A stretch of 64,000 nt of DNA from Actinernus sp. WN-2022 (taxonomy: Eukaryota; Cnidaria; Anthozoa; Actiniaria; Actinernidae). The translations under genes were made by a program, and so were the position numbers. Shown in pieces: positions 1 to 10,314 of this stretch. The stretch is taken from positions 73,775,012 through 73,839,011 of the forward strand of contig JAOWCC010000577.1 in NCBI GenBank assembly GCA_030867875.1. The letters are read 5' to 3'. Position 1 is the first letter of the stretch, and every line of letters begins with the position of its first letter. The notes beneath the pieces were generated by a model. It worked only from the letters and a program-made list of their open reading frames with translations, did no database searches and had not been told where the DNA came from.

Positions 1-2531
1 CCCCACGCAAAACTGTGGGCCACTGTGTCGAGGTAAGGGAAGAGCCCGTCCGTCACTTTGTCCGGTAACTCGCACAACAGGGCTTCCATGGTTTCCTTGG
101 GGTACGTGTCGTGAATGCCGGTGACGTAATGCATCCCAAAACGCCTCACTTTGTCGTAGAGGGGATTGTCCCTAGTCGAGATCCTCCGTTTCCGGAATAG
201 GTGGGTGATCAGGGTGGCGACCAACTCATCCTGCACAACGTAGTAGGTGCCTTGAATACACGCCTTGTAGTTCGTTTCCATGATCTCTTCCCAAGTCTTC
301 CTCCCTGGTTCTGTGGCCATGAGCAAGTCGTCCAGGCTAGCCTTGCTGCCTTGGGTCAGTGCGAAATGCGGGTCAAAATGATGGACCCCACGCTTCTGCA
401 GCATATGGAAGGTCAACCGGTCCACAAAGTACCGCACTGCCGTCACGAACCACTGCAGAATTTCTTTGGGCCTCTTCAACTCCCTCTTCTCGTCCATCCT
501 ATCGTCATACGCCTCCTCTTCTTCCAACCTCTTGTCTCTCTTGGCTCTCTTGGCACTCTTTGTAGCGTCGTCCTCTTCTTCTTCCTCCTCCTCCTCCATG
601 GCTTCTCTGTTCAATATCATCTTCCTATACCCGGCCCTCTGGGCGGTATCTTCATCTTCTTTTCGATCGTCGGATAATTCATTATCCCACTCCACTTTAT
701 ACTTCCCTAGGGCTGTGATCAAGTGTTCCCTCAAGGCACGGCAGGATTTCCTCGCGGGGGTCAACCGATCCTCCCCCTCATACGTCACAGGAAGGACACA
801 GGCACGCACTTTACGACGGTTCAGGCTCGTGGTGACCATAGAATGGCTGAGGTGGTAGGCCACGCGGTACAGGCGATCGTTTTTCCAGGAGGGGGTTCGC
901 CTTCCCTGGACGTAGTGATACAACTCAAACTCCGAATAGTCATGGAGTTGGTGCAACAGCATGGTGGTGTGGTGGTCCCAGATAGGCAACAGAAGATCGT
1001 ACTCTACATCCAGGATTTCGTTCATGACGTGGGGGCATAACTCCTTGAGTGTTTTCTCGTGATGTTTCCTCACCTGGGTCTGGCATTCGTCAAAACTCAG
1101 ACCGAGGTTGTGGGTGTCGTTCCAGTGCAGGGTGGCCCGGCTGTACCGTTCACACAAATGGTAGTACAGGTAAGCGAGGAAGAGCTGATACTCTACTATG
1201 ATGGTGCGCTCTCTCGTGTACCGGGCTTCTTGCTCTGGGGCGTAGGGGTCCGGGAGTAGTTCGCCGAAGCTTTGGTCGAAATGGGACTGGCACGCCGACT
1301 CTATCCTCATGTAGCGGGAAGAGATGAGACTACGGACCACCCTCTTCTCCGCATCGTAGGATTCGGCGTGGTACCAATACCTGGCGTCACTGGCGCCTAG
1401 GGTACGGTTGCGGTACAAGCAACCCTGCTCTCCCCAGACCAGGTCTTCACGCATTCGCGTCTCGCACAACTCGGCCCAGGTCAGCTTCAGACCCTCCTTC
1501 AGGGGAAACCAGCGGAACAAGAAGTTCGTCATCTCCCTCAGGAAATTGTTATGCAAGGAGCAACTGGACCATTTGGCGCCCACGCCCAGATGGTGGCACA
1601 CGGCCGACTCGTTCATATAATTGAATTCCATCAGGACCAACGCGTACATCATCGCGTACAGCGCCTCCCGATCTTCATTGTCCACATCTATGCTGAGCCA
1701 GTAATGCACGCACCCCGCCAGCATGTGTTGCAGTTCCTTCAAATACCGCACCTCCAGCAACTTCTTCACGACAGAAAACTCCTTCTTCACCGTCTCTTCT
1801 ACCGACTGCCGGCCCCAGATCTCTCTCTCGCTCATCAGGTCTTGGTAGAATTTGGCCAAGAGGGCCCGGCACACACTCCTCATGTCCTCCCTGTACTTGA
1901 ACATGAGTACTTTGTTATCGTCGTAGCTGAACAACCACGCGTCCTCCGCGTTATAGCCACGCGGAGGAATCTTCAAGGTCAAGGCTTTGCGTTTGCCCTC
2001 CCGTTGGGCCCCTTGCTGCACCCGCTGAAAACAATCCCCGTTCGCGTAGGAGACCACCGCCATGTACAGGGAGGCCAACGTGACATGCATCGGACTCATG
2101 GGAGGGAGGGCGCTATGCCTCGTCTCGGTGTTCATGAGGCGTATCTTCTGCAGAAACCCTCCAAACAATTGGGACATGTCGTCCGTCCCCTTTTCCCACA
2201 GTTTGCCTTGCCACGTTTGCAAAATGACATACGCTTGGTCGGTCGTGAGCTGTTTCAGGCTGGTCATCACCTCGTCCCTCATCTCTTGCGTGACGGGTAA
2301 CGCACACATCTGCCCAAAATAGGGCAGGAATTCGTTCAGGTGTTCCGGCGAAAAACCTTGGCGAGCTTTCTCCCAATTCTCGGCGAATCCCTCTTTCGGC
2401 CGAATTATTTTCCATTGTGAAATGTCGGCGGTCACCAAAGCCACGTACAAATGCTGGGTCAACGCTTTAAATTGTTCACGGCTCGCTTTATCCACTTCGT
2501 CTACCGATAGGAATTTCATCGTGTTGATCAT
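1..2531 (-). CDS. Unidentified large intronless protein, C-terminus beyond window
   Basis: A single reading frame runs leftward from ATG at 2531 to the window edge without a stop, at least 843 codons. Codon-like periodicity, a GC-richer composition than the flanks and the absence of any stop over 2.5 kb make it convincing. I do not recognise the family. The protein looks soluble and mixed-charge, rich in Trp, Tyr and His. Near residues 640-660 there is a run of about eleven Glu/Asp, followed by Lys/Arg-rich segments resembling a nuclear localisation signal. I see no signal peptide, membrane span or repeats. The start was chosen as the first ATG in frame; a second Met lies three codons later. 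A TATA-like box on the minus strand (about 2632-2638) lies about 100 bases upstream. The intronless frame and compact tandem promoter suggest a large DNA virus-like insertion, but that is inference. It could also be a host or transposon gene. Confidence 0.7.
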   Translation of the reverse strand, partial: MINTMKFLSVDEVDKASREQFKALTQHLYVALVTADISQWKIIRPKEGFAENWEKARQGFSPEHLNEFLPYFGQMCALPVTQEMRDEVMTSLKQLTTDQAYVILQTWQGKLWEKGTDDMSQLFGGFLQKIRLMNTETRHSALPPMSPMHVTLASLYMAVVSYANGDCFQRVQQGAQREGKRKALTLKIPPRGYNAEDAWLFSYDDNKVLMFKYREDMRSVCRALLAKFYQDLMSEREIWGRQSVEETVKKEFSVVKKLLEVRYLKELQHMLAGCVHYWLSIDVDNEDREALYAMMYALVLMEFNYMNESAVCHHLGVGAKWSSCSLHNNFLREMTNFLFRWFPLKEGLKLTWAELCETRMREDLVWGEQGCLYRNRTLGASDARYWYHAESYDAEKRVVRSLISSRYMRIESACQSHFDQSFGELLPDPYAPEQEARYTRERTIIVEYQLFLAYLYYHLCERYSRATLHWNDTHNLGLSFDECQTQVRKHHEKTLKELCPHVMNEILDVEYDLLLPIWDHHTTMLLHQLHDYSEFELYHYVQGRRTPSWKNDRLYRVAYHLSHSMVTTSLNRRKVRACVLPVTYEGEDRLTPARKSCRALREHLITALGKYKVEWDNELSDDRKEDEDTAQRAGYRKMILNREAMEEEEEEEEDDATKSAKRAKRDKRLEEEEAYDDRMDEKRELKRPKEILQWFVTAVRYFVDRLTFHMLQKRGVHHFDPHFALTQGSKASLDDLLMATEPGRKTWEEIMETNYKACIQGTYYVVQDELVATLITHLFRKRRISTRDNPLYDKVRRFGMHYVTGIHDTYPKETMEALLCELPDKVTDGLFPYLDTVAHSFAW

Positions 2532-2631
2532 CTTCCCAAAGAGTCCACACTTTATGGTACTCTCGATAGAGCATAGACACAACGGCAAATAACCAAAACA
2601 ACATGAATGCCTTCTCCCAAAAGGTTCACTT

Positions 2632-2638
2632 TTTTATA
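2632..2638 (-). promoter_or_regulatory. TATA-like box for the 1-2531 gene
   Basis: On the minus strand the sequence reads TATAAAAAA about 100 bases upstream of the ATG at 2531. A short out-of-frame upstream ATG lies near 2604. Position and composition fit a core promoter; no transcript evidence is available. Confidence 0.45.
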
Positions 2639-2706
2639 CGCCCGGGTAGTTCCCCGGTCCGCCAATCCCCGCCCTGGATTGGATCTATAATCCCACCACT
2701 CCCGAG

Positions 2707-2838
2707 CCCGTAGTGAGCCCTATAAATTTCCGACCAATCAGGGACCCGTAGTGAGCCGCATAAATCCCGACCAATCAGGGAGCCGTAGTGAGCCGTATAA
2801 AAATCCCGACCAATCAGGGACCCGTATTGAGCCGTATC
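2707..2838. repeat. Tandem CCAAT/TATA-like promoter repeats
   Basis: Three full units and one partial unit of about 36-39 bases start at about 2708, 2746, 2782 and 2821. Each begins CCGTAGTGAGCC, continues through an A/T-rich TATAAA-like step and ends GACCAATCAGGGA, a CCAAT box. Further CCAAT motifs lie at about 2661 and 2899. The array is immediately upstream of the leftward gene, so a role as an upstream activating region is plausible. Confidence 0.6.
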
Positions 2839-3536
2839 CCTGAGGAGGCGGGGCTTGTGACGTCATCAAAACCTGTGACGTCACAAGGTTGCTCTAGACC
2901 AATCAGGAGAGAGCAAAAGTGCTCAGCCCGGGCAACCTTACTACTTATAACATACACAGGTCTCTATACGAGATCGGTAAACCAGCCAAAAACCCGGTCA
3001 AAATTAATTTAGTGTGGGCCTACCGATCACGGTGTTTGCGCTGTTATGAATTATGACCGAGAGTAAAATGAAATGTGGCATAAAGCCTACGAAACGTACC
3101 TCAAACAAGAATAGCGTCCGCAGAATCTCAAGATGGCGACTGGACTGGAGAGAAATCTATAAGCGCCACGAGGTGCGCGCATACAATTTATGCATAATTT
3201 AACGCATGCGCAGAAATTTTGCTGCATGAAACAAAAAACAATAACGGCCTGCAGATTTAGACTCGTGCCTGACACAGGCAGCCCGAGTAATAAAAAAATG
3301 GTAAAAATGGTAATAATGCACGCTCGTGGTCTCGAAAAACTGTGGTGCACGAGCGGAACACGAGTGCATTTAGCAGCTTTTCAAGACCTCGATAGTGTAT
3401 TATATAACCCAGATAGTACGAGCGCTCTGATTGGCTTATAGACTCACAAATTTATGGTCTATTGTGCCGGTGAACACACAGAAATCGGCACGCATGCTTG
3501 CGTTGTGTCGTAGTTGTATCAGAAAAGCAATAGACC
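2839..3536. other. No gene recognised
   Basis: Contains a GC-rich stretch at 2840-2930, then AT-rich DNA with several short frames that lack coding character. I see no RNA gene or terminal repeat here. Confidence 0.4.
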
Positions 3537-3704
3537 ACACATTTCAATGTGTTTACTGGCGAAATAAAGCACTTCAGATGTTGGGAGAACACTTGAAATG
3601 CTTGAAAATCACGCGCCTTCGGCTTGTGATTTTCAAGCATTTCTTGTGTTCTCCCTACATCCCGTATTTCGCACGTAAACACATTGAAATCTGTGGTATA
3701 TTGC
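3537..3704. repeat. Large hairpin (palindromic MITE-like sequence)
   Basis: Two arms of about 80 bases face each other around a short centre (CCTTCGG). The left arm begins GCAATAGACCACACATTTCA and the right arm ends TGAAATCTGTGGTATATTGC. Both arms carry GTTTAC, GGGAGAACAC and GAAATGCTTGAAAATCAC segments. The structure would fold into one long stem. A related motif (TGTTGGGAGAAC ... CTTGAAAATCACG) recurs near 24161-24200, so it is a dispersed family. Confidence 0.75.
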
Positions 3705-4957
3705 TTAAATAGTACATAAGAGAACCATTTTATATATGTTTTATGATATAAAATTCGATCTACGCTGAAAGAAATGCTCGAGAGTGCATTATGAGAGAAT
3801 CAAGCACACTGAGCAGCCAATGAAATCTCGCATTTTCATCAGAATGCTCCCGAAGAACTCCCATGCTTAGCGCGATAGCGCGCTAGAGCTGTATTAGAAG
3901 TCTAACCCGTTTAGCAAGCACTTGGAATTCGTGCTTGAACTTTGATGCATTTCGCTTATAGTTCAAAAGTGCCGCAGCATGCTCCAACAATAGCTAGCAG
4001 AAACTTGATTTGAGTGCTGCTAAGGAAACATTATTTGACAGATAGGTCAAAATAATGCAGGGTACAAAACTTGAAAGCGACCTTTGCTTGTGCCTCACGG
4101 CGTTCTAGCTCTCGTAATAGAACAGTCATGTTTCCATTTGGGAAAACGATCGCCTCACTGAGTTCTCGACCCTCGTTTGATGCTTTCTCCAGTGGCCAGA
4201 AATTCGGCTAACCACCGAGGGCAGCACCAGGGACAACCGATACTACCAGGCGGAAATTCTGGGAGCGAAAGGAAAAAGGAGGCGAAACAGTCTGTGGAAT
4301 AAAAAGAGCGGGAACTCCACAGTCGTGCCCGCACTTCGACGAATTTGATGAAGTCTTGGGAGAGAGTCCCCTTATCACAGTGCTTGGGGTTATCCAGTTT
4401 AGGACACAAGAGAACACAGAAACCTGAAGCAAAAGAAGAGCTAAACTGAACAAGTACGAATTTCGTGTCACTCTCCGTGATGAAATAAAATATCAATGAC
4501 AGGTCGCGTGTGCTATCTGGGGTCAGTCGAATTATGCCGTCATAATTTTGGGCATAAATGCTATGGTCAGAGCATCGAGCATAATGCCGGCATAATGATG
4601 AAATTTTGCAGAATAAAGGTCTCATAGTTCTAGTTAAAGAAGCCTTTGGCGCGTTTCTAGTAACGTTTTTGCATATTTGGAGGCTCTGTAACCTTATTCA
4701 AGGCCTGGTTGCCTCATTATGCCAGGTTCCTAAGGCTTGGCTGTTCCTTCTGGGTCATGGCCGAATAAGATACAGTTCACCTCGCTGATACTCAGCCAGA
4801 AAGCGCTCCATCAAGACAAGTGATTAACGCTTTAAACCTATTGCGATCTCCACAACCGTCTGCACTAGCACGAAGTCGGGTTGTTACAAGTAACGCAAAT
4901 AAAAAACCGGAAAGAGGACCAGGAAAGGTAAGCGTCAAATAGTCAACACTATTGAAG
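3705..4957. other. No gene recognised; contains possible left end of hAT element
   Basis: AT-rich DNA with no convincing frame. CAGGGTACAAAAC at 4058 is a plausible hAT terminal inverted repeat, paired with GTACCCTG at 7173-7180. Flanking 8-bp sequences do not match as a target duplication. Confidence 0.35.
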
Positions 4958-7180
4958 AATGTCTCAGAACAGACAAGAATTCGAGAATGACAAGGATGAG
5001 CCTTTTCGTAAATCCATTAACCAATTGTTTTGTGATGCTTGCCGAGAAGAATTAGCTGTAAAGGCCAAAATAATAAAGCGCCACATCGATTCGACAAAGC
5101 ATAAGTCAGGTAAAGAAAGGCTCGCTCAAAAGAAAAATATCGGGAAGCCACAATACTTGAGTCTATGAAGAAATATGATCGTCAAGTTCACCCAGAAGGT
5201 GAAGTGCTTTCTGAAAACCAGCGAGTCTTTAGCGTGAAAGTTCTCACAACGTTTCTGAAGGCAGGTGTACCACTGAACAAACTGGACATTTTCCATGACC
5301 TACTCGAAGAAGGAGGCTATCGTCTCACCACAGTACCCCACGGTACCCCTTTTGTGATGCAAGAGGAGGAAGACAAGATTAAGAGTGAGATTTTAGGAAC
5401 GAATGTAGCTGTAAAATGTGATGGAACAACAAGGCTTTGCGAAGCATTGGCTATCGTGGTAAGATTTGTTGCAGTAGACTGGGAAATCCTTCAGCTGCTA
5501 GCAAAATCTCTAAAGGGAGAAGAGCTAGCCCGACAGTTAATAACTGTTCTAACACAGCAGTACAGTGTTCGAAACAACGGCCTTTCTGCTGCAATGATGG
5601 ATGGTGCATCTGTGAATGCTGCTGCCATGCGAACCGTCAAGGTTGTCTTCCCGAAAGTGATAGATGTGCGATGTTTTTCCCACACTATAGACCGAGTTGG
5701 AGAGCATTTCAACATCCCCACCCTCAGACGGTTTATCCAACTTTGGAACTGTCTTTTTGGGCACCGTCCTGCCACACGTCTTGCTTGGAAGGTGTCCACT
5801 GGCCTGGCAATGAAATCGTATTCAGCAACACGGTGGTGGAGTTGGTGGGAGGTAGCCCAGCAAGTCATGCTACAATTTGCTGATATCCTTCCTTTCGTCC
5901 AACACAGACAAGCAGCTGCTAATAGAGGTGCTTCCCTGAGGCAGATAGAAGCGCTGTTAACTAATGCTCAGTCGAAGTTACTGCTCCAGATTGAGCTGGC
6001 TGCAGTTGTGGATGTTGGCAAGCCGTTGGTTGAGGCTACCTACATATTGGAAGACGATGGTACGCTATCATGGGAATGCTACGAGCAGCTCTCAATAATC
6101 CAAAACAGCATCTACCAAACCTGGCTGCTGTGTCAAGAGCTATTTCAGCGTGGAATCCAATTGTAGCACAGCAGTGTTACCAGAGCGGTCTCGCAGCAAA
6201 ATCAGTCTGATTTTGTATTGGATATGCACACTGGCTGGAGGTGTGCCTCGAATAATTTACACGATACATGTAACGACAAACATACCTGGCTGGGATTATT
6301 TCAACCAGACTGTGTTCGGAACGATGCTACCTCAGGTAGAGATCTTCAAGGCTGCAAGAATGTTCAACACACTCAAAATGTGCCAGTTGCGCCCTGTAGC
6401 AAATGACATCGACACCATTGGTTCAATCAGCTTCCTTAACGACCCGGTCCTGACTGGAAACTTGAAGCTTGAGCTGCCAAGATATTTAGCAAAGGCAGAT
6501 GGTATTGCAGATGAGGTTGTCGCGATTGAATTGTAGAAAGCCAATAAAGTTGAACTACCCCATTGGTCCTCAGCTGCTAAACAGGTGCTATTGATCGAAC
6601 CATCGTCTGCAGCATCCGAACGAGTGTTCTCGATCTTGGCCACATCTTTTGGACACTTTCAAGATATGGCCATACAAGACTACATTGAGAGTTCCTTGAT
6701 GATGCAATTCAGCAAGTCCAGGAGAGAATTATAGGACCAGCACCAGAACGCCCAGAAAACATTTTATTGAGTTTGAATATTAAGAAGCCAGTAGGAGCCC
6801 AGTACAGTACTTCTTTGTTGCAGTTTGTACTTTGAACCTCTAACGGTAGCAAAACAGATTAGAGAACAGATTAGCTTTTAATTAGCAGTACTTTTACTGT
6901 GTTCCATCGCAGTTTGGACTTTGTCCATTTTGGTTCATTAAAAGTTTGAATAATAATCAGAAGTTGTTTCTTTTTTGTGAGTGTGTGGGGGTGGAGGAGA
7001 TTGTGAAATTCAACAAAATTTGTTCTTAAATATCTTCAAAACTAAAAGGCATAATCTAGAAACAAATTCACTGTATGTTTTGTCTTACGTGGTAATTTTA
7101 ACACAGATAATGAAATGGTAACTAGCCCCCCCAGAATGGAAAATAGATGGTCAAAAATGGGGGATGGGGGTGGTACCCTG
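4058..7180 (+). mobile_element. Probable hAT DNA transposon, inactive
   Basis: Bounded tentatively by CAGGGTAC at 4058 and its reverse complement ending at 7180, a typical hAT terminus, with the transposase pseudogene in between. No matching 8-bp target duplication is visible, so the ends may be eroded or wrong. Confidence 0.4.
4959..6734 (+). pseudogene. Degenerate hAT-family transposase with BED zinc finger
   Basis: Three consecutive frames make up one broken transposase. 4959-5168 encodes a BED-type finger (CDAC ... HIDSTKH). 5165-6166, in a shifted frame, encodes the RNase H-like catalytic region (CDGTT, MDGASVNAAAM, CFSHTIDRVGEHF). 6150-6734, after another frame change, ends with the hAT C-terminal dimerisation segment (LPHWSSAAKQVLLIEPSSAA, then SERVFSILATSFG), interrupted by TAG at 6534-6536. 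hAT transposases cut and paste DNA between short TIRs with 8-bp duplications. With two frameshifts and one nonsense codon this copy cannot make an intact enzyme. Confidence 0.8.
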
Positions 7181-8654
7181 CGCTGACAGCTGTGTCTGTT
7201 GAAAAGAATAGGTCCCTATCTGGGGCATGTGTTTTGACCTGCTCCATAATAGACCTTTATCAGGAGAATAAGAATCTTTGTTCGTGAGGTAGAAACAGGC
7301 CTGGAAGTCCAAAGGCTATTGTTTGGTAACCAAAATGGACGCTGCGTGATAAAGGTCTACTGAGACTAAAATAAGACAAAACTTAAAACTTTCTTTTCTC
7401 TCCAGTCTATATTTAAATAGAGACTGGATTGATTTGCTCTCATCAACATTTCTATCAGAATCTAGTTTTTAAAAGTAGCTACAAGTTTTATCAAAGGCAC
7501 TTTTTCTATTTCGGACAGTTTTCAGTTTTATTGGATGACTGGGAACGCTAGTAGTTGCTGGTCCAAATGTTTAAAGTGGCTGAAAACCGTGTTTATATGA
7601 GAGTCCATAGACATGGAAATATTGTGAATGAACTGATAAAAATGGCAAACGACAAGGAAGAATGTTTTCACCAAACGTTGACTTTCAATAATATGATTGT
7701 AATCAGCAAAACGGACATATATATTTAACAAAAATACAGCCAACCGACGAAGTTATCAAATTTGCTGACCATCCCGGCCAAGATATTTTTATTCGTGGTC
7801 CAACAAACAAAAGTCGAAACCACTTTTCGTTTAACTTATTTCGTACGGTAAAACTAAAACACACAAACGGCTAACAAGTCTAGTTTTTAAACAACCTCAT
7901 TATAGACGAATAGAGTAAGGAATGGAGCTAGAGACTAGAGTAGACGAGAGGGAAAAGCAAGGCAACACTCTTTCAATTGTTTTTCTCTGTCTTTTTTTAT
8001 CCCAAACTAAAACTAAAAGGACATATACGTATTTGTCGGCGATGAAGTCACGAAATAATAAGCCTTCATATAAGGCCAATTGTTATCATTCACCCTGTTT
8101 GATCTTAGATAATTCAGATAAGGTTTTATGAACAACTACATGAATTTTGCAAACTCACGTGCGACAGTTGTGAAGTTGATATTTTGTTGATTTTTTCACA
8201 GAACAAAATGAGTTTTTCCCTCTTACCTTGCACTCTTAGCCTCATCTCATTGGAAGGAAAGTTCCAACAGCTAGATCTTTCCATTGAGTTTGGTGAAAAT
8301 AAAAGTTCATTCAACTAAAACCTGATTCAAAGTTCAACAGGGGAATCGTGTTTTCTCGTGTACATTCTGTCATTCAGCGACAAAAACACCCAGTTCAAGT
8401 CCTCCACTCCTTGAATGCCTTTCGCCTTAAATTTCCGGGAAAGCATGTCTTGAATTCCGAGTTAGTCTTTTCGGGGACTGTTGAAGCAGATGTTTTTTTT
8501 AAATAGAGCCACAGACTGACACAGAGCTAGAGGACACGGAGCATTCCTTCGTTTCTGTCAGTTCTGCATGTATGGGGGGATTTCCCGCGCTGTGCAAACT
8601 CACCGTCGGTCGATTTCTGACGACTGTTACGGTTAGGAGAATTGATCTTCTGAT
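7181..8654. other. No gene recognised
   Basis: AT-rich DNA left of the Polinton. Short frames on both strands lack domains or codon bias. I see no repeats of note. Confidence 0.4.
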
Positions 8655-8660
8655 CGTGCG

Positions 8661-9085
8661 AGTAGTAGGAGAGGCACCGAATTAGCCCCTTTTTTGAGGC
8701 GCTATGCTAATTTTTGAGGCGCTCTCATTAATTCAATGACGTCACGGTCCTATTGTCTTAGGTCATGCATAAATTAATTAGGGCGTACGGCACTTTTTTA
8801 AGGCGCTATGCTAATTTTTAGGGTGTTCTATTGTCTTTCCGCATGAATAAAGTGAGGCGCGCTCATGAATAAAGTGGTGAGCTCATGAATAAAATACGGC
8901 GCGCTCGTGAAAAACAATTGTTCCTTTGGATGAGGTCATCGATCTATTCGGGCATGTTTGGGCAAAGCCTATTGTTTAGGGTCCTCTATAAAACCAGGAG
9001 CCGTGTCTCCGAATCAGTACAACCCAAAGCCTTGAACAAGATATCGATCGACCTATTTGAAATTGAGAAGTGAACAAGATGGAAG
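8661..9085 (+). repeat. Polinton left terminal inverted repeat
   Basis: About 425 bp, essentially identical to the complement of 23633-24058 except for one base in a T/A run (six versus seven). It contains short internal repeats (GGCGCTATGCTAATTTTT twice; CATGAATAAA motifs three times) and a TATA box. The repeat ends just after the ATG of the first gene. Confidence 0.93.
8987..8993 (+). promoter_or_regulatory. TATA box in left TIR
   Basis: TATAAAA within CTCTATAAAACCAG, about 90 bases upstream of the ATG at 9079. The same sequence in the right TIR drives the polymerase gene in the opposite direction. Confidence 0.65.
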
Positions 9086-9612
9086 TGATCTACAAGCTAG
9101 GATCTCGAGGTTATCATGCCAGCGCTAACATTTTCCACGGCAAGATGAGAGTTCACATTCGAAAGTACATCCAAGGTCAAAACAAGAAATTTCCCACCAA
9201 AGAGGGAATTGCTTTGACAGTCGACGAGTGGATCAACCTCAAAGACATTGTGAAGGAGATGGATGATCTTATTGAAACCATATCCGAAAACCCAGAGGAT
9301 CCGGACTATGAAGCCTTTGATCGCAGGAATCCACGACAGACTGAAATATCCGATGAACCAGAAGAAGTTTTTCGGCCAACACTTCAGAGACAAAATGCTA
9401 TCCTGAAGACCACAGCCGTAGAAGAGCAAGATACCTCCTCAATGACGACTGAACCGGGAGATGTTGAAGAACAGTCAGTACCCAGTGTTACGTTTGGAGG
9501 AAAGCCACCTTTGACTCAGCTCAAACAGTGCTCAGTATGCAAGAGAACTCTGTGTTACTATGGAACTATTTGTAATACCTGTAACGGCGCTTGGCAGTCA
9601 AGTCTCTTTTAG
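9079..9612 (+). CDS. PC4/Sub1-like DNA-binding protein with C-terminal zinc ribbon
   Basis: A 177-residue protein. Residues about 20-75 resemble the PC4 (transcriptional coactivator p15/Sub1) single-stranded-DNA-binding fold: an IRKYIQG strand, a basic KKFPTKEGIALT segment and a DEWINLKDIVKEMDDLI helix. An acidic Glu/Thr/Pro-rich linker follows. The C-terminus has two CxxC pairs (CSVC, CNTC), a likely zinc ribbon. The start is the ATG at 9079, which lies inside the TIR; a longer frame upstream lacks an ATG. It is the first gene of the rightward block and has its own AATAAA at 9626-9631. Inferred role: binding replicating DNA or controlling element transcription. The PC4 assignment rests on motif reading only. 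Confidence 0.75.
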   Translation: MEVIYKLGSRGYHASANIFHGKMRVHIRKYIQGQNKKFPTKEGIALTVDEWINLKDIVKEMDDLIETISENPEDPDYEAFDRRNPRQTEISDEPEEVFRPTLQRQNAILKTTAVEEQDTSSMTTEPGDVEEQSVPSVTFGGKPPLTQLKQCSVCKRTLCYYGTICNTCNGAWQSSLF

Positions 9613-9739
9613 AAATGCTATGTAAAATAAAGCCATGATGTGATACTGAATTGTGTCTTTGTATTAATTAAGGTATTGTATTTATGTAAATATTTCTTAA
9701 TAAGTACTAACAAATACACTTTATACGAATCATTTCGAC

Positions 9740-10024
9740 ATGGCCTCGACTAAAGCAGTAGCTCGCTTTACCCTGCTGAGAAGTGTAGCAGAACAAACAG
9801 ACTTTGGAAATGTAAATTGGTTTGATCTCATTGGAGATTATACTCAAATATCCCGATTAGAGATTGCTATGAATGTGCTTCCAGCAGTTGAAATTGAGGT
9901 GAATATCGGTCGTCTATTAACCTTTCTACGCTTTGCTAAAGAAATGGAGCTATCCGAGGAGGAATGGGGTGAATTGTTTCTACACATGCTCCAACATCAT
10001 CCACATTTCTTAGAGATTCTATAA
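9740..10024 (+). CDS. Small helical Polinton protein, unknown function
   Basis: A 94-residue frame with ATG in context GACATGG. It looks entirely alpha-helical and slightly acidic, with no cysteines, signal peptide or membrane span. I do not recognise a family. It sits between the PC4-like gene and the integrase in the rightward block, with about 125 bases of spacer before it that include the upstream poly(A) signal, so it probably has its own promoter. Confidence 0.6.
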   Translation: MASTKAVARFTLLRSVAEQTDFGNVNWFDLIGDYTQISRLEIAMNVLPAVEIEVNIGRLLTFLRFAKEMELSEEEWGELFLHMLQHHPHFLEIL

Positions 10025-10083
10025 AAGAGAGAATCATTGACATTCTACATCACTTCTCACTTGACCGTTAAGCCAACAACACA

Positions 10084-10314
10084 ATGGGTTGTTTCCCACC
10101 ATCCTTACAAGTGGGACTAGAACGTGTTTTCAGTCGAGTGCGTTGTATTTTGGCCTGCTGTGGAGGTAAAATTATTGTGCAAAATTCTGAATTTTGTGAT
10201 GGACAAAGAACTGGAGAAGATATATTACAATCCCGAGAACGAAGGCAGTTTTCGTGGTATCGATGCTGTTTACCGTGCTGCCAAAGAAAGAGGACTCAAG
10301 AAAATCACCCGTAA
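10084..10314 (+). CDS. Possible small MGC-start protein overlapping the integrase
   Basis: A 76-codon frame beginning Met-Gly-Cys, a pattern compatible with N-myristoylation plus palmitoylation. It has an amphipathic first 30 residues (LQVGLERVFSRV) ending in CILACCGG. It overlaps the integrase frame at 10199-11269. After GGAG at about 10166 a GTAAAA could be a splice donor, so only the first part may be coding. Low certainty; it could be the 5' leader of the integrase mRNA. Confidence 0.3.
   Translation: MGCFPPSLQVGLERVFSRVRCILACCGGKIIVQNSEFCDGQRTGEDILQSRERRQFSWYRCCLPCCQRKRTQENHP

Noticed and set aside
201..2322. Several plus-strand frames of 60-249 codons across 201-2322
   Set aside because: They are shadows of the continuous minus-strand frame, which has consistent codon usage and runs off the window edge.
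8885..9073. 62-codon frame repeated at 8885-9073 (+) and 23645-23833 (-)
   Set aside because: It is the same TIR sequence at both ends; the frame spans the TATA box and leader, so it is unlikely to be translated.
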